NCBI GenBank assembly: GCA_958450325.1
Contig: OY288259.1
Location: forward strand, 56,694,987-56,758,986
Source: Agrostemma githago
Taxonomy: Eukaryota > Streptophyta > Magnoliopsida > Caryophyllales > Caryophyllaceae
Reading direction: 5' to 3'
DNA: 64,000 bases
Positions 33,901 through 43,854 of the stretch are shown here, piece by piece (the first letter of the stretch is position 1; each line of letters opens with the position of its first letter). The notes under the pieces are model-generated. The model did no database searches and was not told the origin of the DNA. It worked only from the letters and a program-made list of their open reading frames with translations. Both the position numbers and the translations under genes were made by a program.

Positions 33901-34748
33901 GATGTTACTCCAACGACAACGCTAAGAACCCTTTTTTAGTGTTACATGTTTGTGTTACTCTAATTACAGTTAGGTATTACTTTAATTCATTACTTGTGTT
34001 ACTTCAATGCCATGTATGCTTCAACATAAAGCAAAACAATAATATCGGTGAAACAATAATATCAATAGACCATAATATTAATCCATTATTAATCAAACGA
34101 ATTAAATTCCACCTTTTCCAGTGTTGTCTTGTGCGTTCGCATCTGTGGCGCAGCTACCTGCACAGAATCAAACAGCGTTACATCAATGCAAATACTGTGT
34201 TACTATAATTGATAAGTTGTGTTACCCTAACGTGTACAATACGTTACTCCAGCATATCATCAAAACCCTTTTCCTGAACGTTCATTTGTGTTATTGTAAT
34301 TACAAGTAAGTGTTACTTTAATTCAGAAGGCATGTTACTTCAACGACGAATCTGCGTTAATTGATATCAAAAAAATAGTAACACTGGATATCAGGGAAAA
34401 TCCTGAAAAAAACCATAGAGACCTGTAATCTATGGAGATCGAGATATCAAAATACCATTGATACGAAAATATGAATCAAAACGCAATGAATCAAAAGACG
34501 CAAATTTGACGCAAATAAAGTCGAAATGTCAATGAAAGCACTATAAACATGAAGATCGACGTAAAAAAAAACGCAATTTGACGCGATAAAACATTGATAT
34601 GAAAACGCAGATTTAAAGCAATATTACTATTGAAATCCGTGAAGAAAAAACGAATAAAAACGTGAATGAATCACTGAAACTCACCATTGTTATAATCGAT
34701 TAGTTGCTTATCAACCGTCGAAGACGATGATGCGGTCATTGAATCCAT
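30943..34748 (-). CDS. FAR1-like MULE transposase, frame broken by one base near 32441
   Basis: Exons by phase-matched GT/AG sites: 34748-34685, 34157-34113, 33819-33314, 33039-31894, 31631-30943. A FAR1 DNA-binding domain lies in exon 3 (FYKIYALACGFDVRKYTTKR, CGCKARI, GHNHEL). A MULE transposase core follows (DPTYGTN, ITDQDPG, HRFCMWHI, and TTQRSESENSFF). The SWIM zinc finger is CTCRLFNLRGILCRH. A CCHC knuckle, CNNCKQMAHHDKRNC, and an acidic tail end the protein. From family knowledge it binds the terminal repeats and catalyses cut-and-paste movement. At 32437-32446 the frame reads ...RSD then TAG; downstream homology resumes in another frame (FLKRLNPIVWD). Loss of one base after GACTA explains both. 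As read, the product would lack the C-terminal half. Confidence 0.85.
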
Positions 34749-35040
34749 TGTAGCAGAATTTCGAGATCAAAAACGATGAATTAGCGTGAATGAAGAAAGG
34801 GTTTTTTGGTTTTTAGGTGTGAATGAACGTGGAATGGAAATGAACGTGAATGAAAATGAACGTGAATGATAGGAAGTTATTTGTTTCCTAAATTCTTGTG
34901 AGTTATTTTAGGAACGTAAATCTCTTTTTTTTTTTTTTTTTTTTTAAATTGGATGCATCTTGTCCATCTATCCTCATCCCATCCAATGGATGGGATGAGG
35001 ACTTAGGGACTCACAAAGAGTAAGGGACTCATAAGAGCCT

Positions 35041-35042
<2 letters not shown>

Positions 35043-35089
<47 letters not shown>
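35043..35089. repeat. (TA)n microsatellite between two transposons
   Basis: About 45 bp of pure TA. The MULE ends on its left side and an unrelated inverted-repeat element begins on its right side. Confidence 0.95.
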
Positions 35090-35091
<2 letters not shown>

Positions 35092-36072
35092 TCTAGTATC
35101 CTTTGAGGCAGCTCAACTCGCCGCACCCATTGAGGCACAATCTCAACCATTAGATTAAAATCAAATTAAAGGCTAAGATTAAAACAAAAACTCATACATA
35201 AAAAAAATTTCCCCAATTTTTTTTCCCCGGGAAAAAAAATCGATATTTTTCGGAATTTTTTTTTTTTTTTCCGGAAAAAAAAAATCGGAAATTTTTTTTC
35301 CAATTTTTTTTTTTTTTCGAAAAAAAAAAATCCGAAATTTTTTTTCCAAAAAAAAAAAATTGAAAAAAAAAATCGGAATTTAAAATAAAATTGGTGTATA
35401 TAAAAACAATTTCAGTGTACATAATAACCGTTTTAAGGTATATATAACAATTCTATTATATCAAATAATTAAGTACATATGCCAATTATTTCAGTGTATA
35501 TATGTTGATTAATTGGTGTACATAGTAACCATTTGAGTGTATATAACAATAACTATTTTACTGTATATATATTTAGTTCTTAAGTGTATATATATATATA
35601 TGTAGTGAGTTTAATAGCGTATATAATGAGTTTTTTAGTGTATATAACAGTTATTTTGATGTATGTTCCATTGTTGATTAACTGATATACATATTAATTA
35701 TTTGGGTGTATATAACAATTATTTTACTGTATATATTGAGTTCTTAAGTGTATATATGCAGTGAGTTTAATAGCGTATATAATGAGTTTTTTTAGTGTAT
35801 ATAACAGTTATTTTGATGTATGTTCCATTGTTGATTAATTGGTGTACATAATAACTATTTGAGTGTATATAACATTTTTTTATTTAAGTGTATATAAATT
35901 TTTTTTACTGTATATATTGAGTTCTTAAGTGTGTGTATATAGTGAGTTTAATAACGTATATAATGATTTTTTTTAGTGTATATAACACCTATTTGGATGT
36001 ATGTCTCATCTTAATCTAATGGTATAGATTGTGCCTCAATGGGTGTAAGGAGTTACCTGCCTCACTGGAACC
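35090..36072. mobile_element. Non-autonomous inverted-repeat element, about 1 kb
   Basis: The left end contains TTTGAGGCAGCTCAACTC, CACCCATTGAGGCACAATCT and ACCATTAGATTAA. The right end carries the same words inverted (TTAATCTAATGGT, AGATTGTGCCTCAATGGGTG, CTGCCTCACTGGAACC). The interior has facing A and T homopolymer runs (35195-35390) and a diverged tandem array of GTGTATATAACAATTATTTT-like units (35395-35990). It lies between TA/TC microsatellites, so the target duplication is masked. It is probably a MULE-type MITE; the class is inferred. Confidence 0.65.
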
Positions 36073-36075
36073 CAC

Positions 36076-36114
<39 letters not shown>
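36073..36114. repeat. (TC)n(TA)n microsatellite
   Basis: A run of CT repeats followed directly by TA repeats at the right edge of the 1-kb inverted-repeat element. Confidence 0.9.
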
Positions 36115-36116
<2 letters not shown>

Positions 36117-37394
36117 GATTCACAATGACTTATTAATTGTCATTAATGCGAAAATAAAATGACAAAAAAAAATCATGAAAATAATTTGAGAATTTTATAA
36201 TATGTTGTCATTTATTTTGTTACAAAAGCGAGAACGAAGAAATTAGTTAGTTACGATTAATTAACAATAATTTTTATACAATTACCGAATTTTTAAGAAC
36301 TGAGAATATAGAATATCAAGGACAAAAACGTCAATTCATTTAAAAAACTGATGGTTATTAGAAAAATGAGAAATTATTTACATAATGGATTGGTGTTATA
36401 AAATCATCCATCCTATGCAACAATCGTGAACTTTTGTAACACAAATGGATCCTTAGTTCATCGCAACAGTTTTCCTTCCATAAACCAAAAAAAAGTTCAA
36501 AGAACGGCCCATGGTTGCTTAGTTAAGACTTGAGAGTGAAGTGGGTGTTACAGCCCAGTGAAGAATGGGCTATCATTGTGCCTGTAAGAGTCACGAAATT
36601 GACAACTCCGCCCTGATTTTTGAGACTGTCCTGATAGATTTCACAAAAAAACGACCCAACCTATCCTACCGTACCAGATTTATCGAAATAAAAGTCATGA
36701 GCAACTCTTCTCTCTCATCGTTCTAGACTTCTAGTAGCAAAATATTAAAAAATAGTAGATTATGGTCAATATATTATCGTAATATATCGGTTTCCAAACA
36801 TATTAAATTAGTCTATTGAGAGTCAATTTACTCCTTAGGCCGGAATCTGTTATCTTTCACCCAATATTGCTGTTTACCATGCTGGGCCATAGTTTAATAC
36901 TCCTATTTGACATGCGTCGATATACTTCCTTCGTTATTTTTATTTGTCGCATTAATTAGAAGATACGGAGTACTATAACATAAGGATATTGGTCTAGTGT
37001 CTTGGGTTCGGGTTGATTGAATCAATTCAAGTGGGTCATTTTCGAGTTGGTAAAAATTGTGACGAATCCAGGTCGGGCCAAGTCATTTTCAGAATATTAT
37101 CAAATTTTGTAAGAATTTCGTTACATGTGCAAAAATAAACACTCAAGTTGGGATGGGTTCGTTGGAAAAAAAAAAAAAAAGTTGGGATGGGTTAGATCAG
37201 ATAAATTTGGATTTCAAGTTACGTTTGGATCCTTAGTTCATGTGTCAATTCGGATACAGTCAAATTGTTCAGGTTGAATAAGTTTTGTCGGATCTAATCT
37301 TACCTAATTAATATCTGGTGAATCCTCGGGTGTTCCGGACAATAGTGGACATGTAAGATTTGGTCAAACCTTAGATTCAGTTGGTTCCCCACCA

Positions 37395-37443
<49 letters not shown>

Positions 37444-38830
37444 ATTAGAAGGTAGAATGTAAAATGTGACCCTGGCTTCTGCCTATGCAAACGGCCATAA
37501 CACTGTGCTTTAGGTTCATTATTGTCTCCACCGAAGACAGTTACCCTTCCTTGCCACTCACAAAATTTACTTCACTACACTTTCTTCACAATGTTGTTAG
37601 CACATCTACAAAGTCGAATCTATATATATGTCTCCCCTTATTATAAAGGATGCACGTGAGTGGGTGACGTCGTATCATCATCCTATATGGAAAATGAGTT
37701 ATATAAGTCTCTTAGTGATCTAAGAGGAGAGATTAATGTAAAGTCTCTCTTGGATTACGTACACACTTAAACTTATTCATTAAACTTATTCATTTTGATA
37801 ATAACTTTCCATATTATTCTTAAAAAAATACATGGAGAGTTACTATAGATTTGGATTAGATCAGTTCAACTAGGAATATTTTCGTGTAGACTCGAGTAGT
37901 AGCTAAATATACCTAAATGGTTTTGATAATGATAAATGTGTCCGTAATAGTTTGCTTCTCCGTAAAAGAAGACATGAAGGGGGAGGTCATGATTCTGTTA
38001 AAGTGATAAACGAATCTGATGATGCGGAGTTAACAAACTACTATTTTGTTACTCATTACTCATTAGCTAGGAAGGGATCGAAATATTGCTACAAGTAAGA
38101 ATTAATTATACCATGGGAAAATCGTTCACCAAATTATAGAGGGTCGTCTACGATTTACCGGTGCTATAGGAGCACTTATCTTGGCCTGGCCTTAGCTTGC
38201 CCGGTCAAAATTATGCGCTCCATGGATCCGATCCCCCTCTTTTCTAGCCATTTGGGCCTCCTACTTACTTCGTACTCGTACATAATCTTCATGACTTCCC
38301 TCTAGCTTGGACAGACGCGATCTTGAGCTTATGATTCCCAATCCTTCCTATGGCATAGAAATGGAAAACTAACAAACGCATCAAATCCGCCAAATAAAGT
38401 AATACTCCGTAGTATAGATCACACAATGGACCGTAAGAAGCACAAAAGAGATCATAGTAGAAATAGGCATGAAATAGGCATGTAAGAGCACAAATATCAT
38501 GTATGCGTGGGGAAAAAACAAATCTCGATCAAATACGTACCGGCCACCAATCAACAAACATTTTAAACATCTGAAACCAAATCAGATCATTTGTAAACTT
38601 AAACGGAAGATTTAGTCATGTGTGCACTTACAGATGTCATGTACATACTCACATACTCATGTTTGTGCAATACGTACATACCATGGAATGTGACCATGTT
38701 CAGTAAGTATGTATGGGTCATTGACAGGGAACTAGCTAGGCCTAAAATTGGACTGGAATAATTGGAATTGATGAAATTATGGTCCAAGACCGGACCTTGA
38801 CAGTTGGATCGAAATTTTTCATTACAATTA
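36115..38830. other. Gene-free intergenic DNA
   Basis: It contains a (TA)n tract at about 37396-37441, an A-run near 37167-37181 and TE-like GGGTCGGG/GGGTTGG words around 37000-37330. No open frame resembles a gene. Nothing else is recognised. Confidence 0.35.
37396..37441. repeat. (TA)n microsatellite
   Basis: About 45 bp of alternating AT/TA. No inverted repeat pair could be tied to it. Confidence 0.9.
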
Positions 38831-39955
38831 GGAAAAATTACAAAATACCACCATGTATTTACGGTATTTTACAAATTACCACCATGTATTTTGCTTTTTA
38901 CAAAATACCACCTATATTACACCCTATATTTACAAACTCCCACCGTATTTCATTTCCGATCATAATTTAAATTCATTCTCGACTTACTTAGTGAATAAAT
39001 TTTATAATGACAAGAATACCCTCCCTAATTACGACTCCCAAAACACCCACTAACACTAAATTACTGGATCAAGTGCTCCTGAACAAACAAAGATTAAACA
39101 AAATCATCAACATTTTAACATATCATTCATCAGTTTCATCACTAATTCACGGTTAATACTCACGCCTGCAGCTACCTCCTCTGTCCACAACAAAATACAC
39201 CGCCTCCATGAAAGCGAAATCGACGGTGAGGACAATTCTGAAGAAAACTCGATCGCACAACCGCTGCTCCAACGGAAAAGAATCACTTCATCCGCGCTCA
39301 ATTTCTGTAACCCTAACCTCGACAAACTCTCCTCCAAAAACTCCCTCCGACATGCGCTATACACGTGACAACACTCCTTCGTGTAATCCGCTTCGCCATC
39401 TCCTGCAAGTCGCCGATCGTCGACGCCGACAGCGCGTCGATTATTATATTGAAATCTCTCAGCGGATGCGCAACCTCCCGAGTCGGACTCGTCCAACGAC
39501 CTAGACCGAGTCAATTCCGATTCCCGATGAATCAACCCGCGGAACTCATCCTGCAATCAAAACGCATCGTTATGGCAGTGTTGCAGGGGTCGAGAGTTGG
39601 TGTTTAATGGATGAGGATGGAGGTGTTGATGAATGAAGAAGAATGGATGAGTAGTGCCGGTGGTGGTGGTGGTGCCGCCTAATTGATTGATGGTTGATTA
39701 ATTTGGGGCTTCTATGATGATTATGATTTGTGATGATATGATGTTTGGGAGTGGAAATCGGGAAGGGTATCTTCGTCATTATAAAATTTATTCACTAAAT
39801 AAGTCGGGAATGAAGTTAAATTAGGATCGGAAATGAAATACGGTGGGAGTTTGTAAATATAGGGTGTAATATAGGTGGTATTTTGTAAAAATTAGAATAT
39901 ATGGTGGTAATTTGTAAAATACCGTAAATACATGGTGGTATTTCTTAATTTTTCC
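38831..39955. mobile_element. Pack-MULE with captured EXO70B fragment
   Basis: A 9-bp target duplication TTACAATTA occurs at 38822-38830 and 39956-39964. Inverted ends of about 190 bp start GGAAAAATTA and keep very high identity (CCACCATGTATTTACGG, ACCACCTATATTACACCC, CTCCCACCGTATTTCATTTC in both). The interior is GC-richer and codes on the minus strand for a broken exocyst gene. Total 1125 bp. Long inverted repeats plus a 9-bp duplication are diagnostic for MULEs. Confidence 0.93.
39107..39556 (-). pseudogene. EXO70B-like exocyst gene fragment captured by a MULE
   Basis: The main frame has QDEFRGLIHR, then ECCHVYSACRREFLEESLSR and LGLQKLSADEV, strongly like plant EXO70B. Parts in other frames complete the match: IDALSASTIGDLQEMAKRI lies before it, shifted, and FPLEQRLCDRVFF and DFAFMEA lie after it, shifted. 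About 30 residues usually found between LSADEV and the FP-EQRLCDRVFF segment are missing. A TTTTGATTGCAG word before GATGAGTTCC could be a former splice acceptor. EXO70 tethers secretory vesicles at the plasma membrane; this copy holds only a central slice with at least two frame changes and cannot make a normal protein. The 5' sequence within the MULE (39570-39779) is low-complexity and not EXO70-like. Confidence 0.85.
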
Positions 39956-40464
39956 TTACAATTACCCCAAGTTTTCAAACCGTTAGACCGGATTGGACCG
40001 ATTTTTTTTACGTAAAAATAAATAAATAACTAGAATTATGATCCTTCCGGTTCAATTCAAACCAGTCGGACCGAAGAAAAGGGTCCGGTTCGGATTAGAT
40101 AAAAGAAGGGTCCGGTCCGGAGCCAACTAGAAACCGGAATCTTAAAATTTGTTGGATCGGAGAACAAAAACGAATTTTTAATCTCGATTCTGATTCCATA
40201 TATACCAGTCCAATTTTTCAATCCAGACTGGATTTTGCACCCAAAGCAGCTAATCCAGTCCGATTGATTAGATTAGCTTAGCCTATTGTTGTGTGTTTCA
40301 TTGTAACGTAGGCTTTGGCATGAAATTAAGTTGCAGAGTACTAATTAATTATTTTTTTGGTAAATTATAAGTAATATATCAATCAAACATGTACAAGGCT
40401 AAACAAATCAACCTTTGAAGCCAATCCGCCTCCTTTTAAGATGGATGACCTTTTAACAAGTCAA
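39956..40464. other. Short intergenic stretch
   Basis: It holds GGTCCGGTTCGG and related CCGGTTCAATTC repeats around 40020-40140 and 40200-40265, which look like a simple diverged repeat. No gene is supported. Confidence 0.3.
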
Positions 40465-41164
40465 CTAGTTTTGTCACCCGTGCAATGCACGGGATACGTA
40501 TAGTATTTATTATTACAAATAAAATGTTGTATGTTAATTTTTTCACCTAACTAAAATTTTATATTTGCATTAGAAATGTGTAAAAGGGGAAATGTAGACA
40601 TGCTAAGTTGAATGAACGTGTGTAATTCTAAGCATGTAAGAAGCGTAAATGTGTAATACATAATACAGATACAGATACAGATTAACCAACAACCAAATCC
40701 GTAGAGAATAAATATATTTAGTGACTGAAATCGTCATCTAACCGTCAAAGAGAGTAAACTTAATAAAATTAAAGCAATCTAGTAGGTTGTTGGCCACTAC
40801 ACGTATATTGTGTTTGCCCTCCTTGTGTATGAGACATTCTTGTGTTATTCCTCCAACTTTCTTGAGTCTCGTCTTCATAAAAGTATCGTGTAATAATGCA
40901 GCAACAACTAAGCACAAATTAATACGCCATGCGGCGTATCAGTGAGGTGGTGTTTCTGCATAATGTACAACAATGTTAATATGCAACCAACGACGGTATC
41001 CATCCTTCCTAATGACGACACAAAATGACAACTAAGCCGTATAAAGTCGGCACCTAAATAATACATAATATAATGTATTGTACGATGTACAAAATATCCC
41101 AAGCTAGACCACCTGTGTCGTGCGCCTACATGCTCATTATTTACTTCTGATATTATAGTATAGA
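40465..41164 (-). mobile_element. Helitron, minus orientation (short form, 700 bp)
   Basis: The minus strand ends with a hairpin (40477-40493, CCCGTGCA, 1-nt loop, TGCACGGG), then TGACAAAA and CTAG (40468-40465), followed by T. A candidate 5' start TCTATACTATAATATC lies at 41164, preceded by A. A second such start, TCTATACTATATAAT, lies at 51997, so the element could instead span 40465-51997 with a CACTA element inside, or one Helitron may be nested in another. No helicase gene is present in either model. Confidence 0.55.
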
Positions 41165-41284
41165 TATATAAGCATACCTCTACGAAAATATTTACTTCGC
41201 TTGGAGGAAATAGACCAAGCGAAAGAGTCGAAACATACCGTGGAGGATGATGGCCGGCGAATATACGTTGACACTACAAAAATC

Positions 41285-41850
41285 GAGCCCGAATTGCGTC
41301 GAACAAATCCGACGCAAAATGGCAATATCCGACGCAAAATGAAAATTGCGTCGGATTAGCCGATGCAAACGACCGCCGTAATATTTTGACGCAATTTTTT
41401 TTTTTTTGCATCGGTTAATCCGACGCAGATGAATTGCGTCGGCTGCTCCGATACGAACACATGGAGGTCAACGCCCTGTCAACGGGACTTTGCGTGGGAT
41501 TAGCCGACGCAAAGTCAACGTTTTTGTTGACTTTGCGTCGGCTAATCCCACGCAAAGCCATTGACTGACATTTGACTATGGGGCTTTGCGTGGGATTAGC
41601 CGACGCAAAGTCAACAAAAACGTTGACGTTGCGTCGGCTAATCCCACGCAAAGTCCCTAAGTCAGATTTCAGTCAATGGCTTTGCGTGGGATTAGCCGAC
41701 GCAAAGTCAACAAAAACGTTGACTTTGCGTCGGCTAATCCCACGCAAAGCCATTGACTGACATTTGACTATGGGGCTTTGCGTGGGATTAGCCGACGCAA
41801 AGTCAACGTTTTTGTTGACTTTGCGTCGGCTAATCCCACGCAAAGCCTAT
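41285..41850. repeat. Left subterminal palindrome array of the CACTA element
   Basis: Facing copies of GGCTTTGCGTGGGATTAGCC and its complement, with the core GCGTCGGCTAATCC, repeat at least eight times, separated by GTCAACGTTTTTGTTGAC-type palindromes. Such subterminal repeats are transposase or accessory-protein binding sites in En/Spm. The small open frames here come from the repeat. Confidence 0.9.
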
Positions 41851-42194
41851 TAACAAAAAAAAATCGTTTCTTTGTTTTCAGCTCCCCATACGCGCGAAAT
41901 AAAACAACCTGCAAATAAACAACCCACTCCTACAACAAACCACAGCAGCACATCCTAAACCAAAATCCATCAATAACTCCAATCAAAGCTCTCTTCTTCA
42001 CAAATCTCCACAAAACGACACAAACATAAACTAATGTAATGTTATAGAAAATGAAAATATTACAAAGACAACCGTTTCTAGGTTCAGAATTCAACCAGAG
42101 TGTAAACAAGACAACCAGCGCTAGGAGTTGGTAAAATATATATACACACAATGTAATCAAAGTGTAAACAAGTAACATAAGGGAGCTGAACTAC

Positions 42195-43685
42195 CTAAGA
42201 AAGAGACTCGATGTGCTCCGATCCAAACGGATGACCATCGTTGTTGTCGTCATCGTCGCGCCTAGTCATGCGTGGCCCTCCACCGCATCCCTCGTTCCCC
42301 ATGGAGAACCGTTCCCTCATGAACTGAATAAACTGGTCCTGCTCTTCGCACCTCTTCTCCAATGTCTTCAGACGCTCTTCTTGTCTTTTGAATTTATCTT
42401 CCATACGCTCGTTGAGTGTGCGTTCCTGCGAGGTGGCGGTAGGGAGGTACGTGTCCGCAGATACCTCCTTACCTCGGTTCAAGCATGGGCGAAAGAGCTG
42501 TTTCGCCGCATTCCCTATCCCCCAGAACCGTCCCTTCTGGTTATAGCCACCCGTCACATCGTGGAAGATCTTCAGCGTGTTGGGTGCCTGATCAGAGGCG
42601 CGTGCCTCCTCTACCGCTTTCTGGTAGTTCTCCTAAAACAGCAACATGACACAGTGTTATAACTTTTAGAACACATACTATCACGTCGTAATTTTCATGC
42701 CTAGTATATTTTTTAAAAACATTACTACTACTCACCACGATCTCCGGTCCTCTAGGGTCTATCCACTTGCCGTCTTTCCCCTTCTTCGTCTTCTCCAAGA
42801 GCTCGACCGGGGTTGCAGTTGGGCCCTTCATATAACAGTGTTAAAACTTTCAGCATTTATTTACCAATAGTATATATTGAATTATACTCAAACTTTTTAC
42901 TTGTTTTATAAGCACTTACCAACGCCGCGAATGCTGTTGCTGCACTCCTACTTCCGAGGCAGCTGGTGGGTTTCGCCACCCCGTCCACCTGCCCACCTCT
43001 CCTGTTCGATGACTTAATCGCCGATTTTTTCTTGAAAGCTGGGTCGGCAGCGTTCTTCTTCAATATCTCCCACTTCTCTTACGGAATCCAGTCCGCCTTG
43101 TCGACCCTCGGGACAGCTCGCTGGAAGAGGTCGGTTATCTTCTTCTTTATCCGAGTCTCAAAATCCGACCTGAGGTCGTACCCCAGGTCTATACGCACTC
43201 TCCTCTGTTTGTCAAAAAAAAGATTCGTTAGCGACAATTGAATGTATAAATCGTGCAACGAAAACCTTAGAAACACAGACGAGGTAATTACCGCGAAGTG
43301 CATATACATCGCATCCCGAGCTTCCGGTGGTGCCTCCGTCCAGCTACGGTAGGCGCCAGGCGTGGACGCATACGTCATGACTACGGAATCCCGCAAAAAA
43401 TCTGAGTACTTCTTGTCGTCCCACCTACACAAGTCAATTATGATAATGTGAAGCAAATAAATGAGTGAAAATTTAGAAAAGAACTGGTTACAACAACTAC
43501 AACTCACCAACTAGCTTCCCTCACTTTCTGCCGTGAAAGGTACGCTTTCCCAGGTGTGGCAACGTAACCGTCGCCCCGACTTCCTGGACAGCGTCCACAC
43601 CATGTATGACAGGAGGCCTAGGCACATCCTCCATGTGGTCACCATGGTTGCTGCCTCCCGTCAGCATCTCACTGCTACCTGCCAT
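42195..43685 (-). CDS. Second CACTA protein (Ptta/En/Spm plant transposase family, TNPA-like role)
   Basis: It reads from a likely ATG at 43685 (MAGSSEML) through several exons to a stop at 42195. Exon pieces include KKYSDFLRDSVVMTYASTPG and SWTEAPPEARDAMYM (about 43425-43290), DKQRRVRIDLGYDLRSDFE (about 43215-43079), WIDPRGPEIV ending at 42736, and ENYQKAVEEARASDQAPN from 42632. The C-terminus has a coiled coil (RMEDKFKRQEERLKTLEKRC) and an acidic, Asp/Asn-rich tail. This pattern is that of the plant transposase Ptta/En/Spm domain, often the second gene of CACTA elements. The frame near 43540-43600 is awkward, so the first exon is tentative. It lies downstream of the transposase gene in the same orientation. 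Confidence 0.65.
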
Positions 43686-43854
43686 AATCACGTCTACAAA
43701 ATATGTTTGCGCAAAGTTACACTGTAGAGTCAGTTCGTTTAGGGTAAAGCAGGAATTTCATTAAGTACCAAAATAGTCTTCAATTACAAATAATTAAATT
43801 ACAAATAATTAAATTACAACTTATGCGAATAAGATACAAACAACTACATAATTG

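Larger units (their letters stand above)
23849..35043. mobile_element. Large Mutator-like element carrying Ulp1-type and FAR1-type genes
   Basis: Imperfect inverted ends of about 65 bp: left GTAAAGATCAAGTGAGTCC..., right (reverse complement) GTAAGGCTCTTATGAGTCC..., both followed by a second GAGTCC and AGTCCT and by CCATTG. Both ends lie in TA microsatellite, so the target duplication cannot be read. It holds a + strand Ulp1/C48 protease gene and a - strand FAR1-like MULE transposase gene, tail to tail with 3' ends at 30294 and 30943. MULEs with captured Ulp1-like genes are known in plants (Kaonashi elements in Arabidopsis). The length of about 11.2 kb suits such elements. Confidence 0.85.

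Noticed and set aside
30952..33925. Several plus-strand open frames of 65-200 aa opposite the transposase gene
   Set aside because: They are antisense shadows of the FAR1-type exons; the minus strand has the domains, motifs and splice sites.
35192..35422. Phe/Lys-rich 76-aa frame
   Set aside because: It comes from the A and T homopolymer runs of the 1-kb inverted-repeat element.
39208..39607. Plus-strand frames of 80-98 aa in the Pack-MULE
   Set aside because: They are opposite-strand shadows; EXO70B similarity is only on the minus strand.
41415..41760. Open frames with repeated GISRRNVN- and GLADAKST-type words
   Set aside because: They are translations of the CACTA subterminal palindromes.
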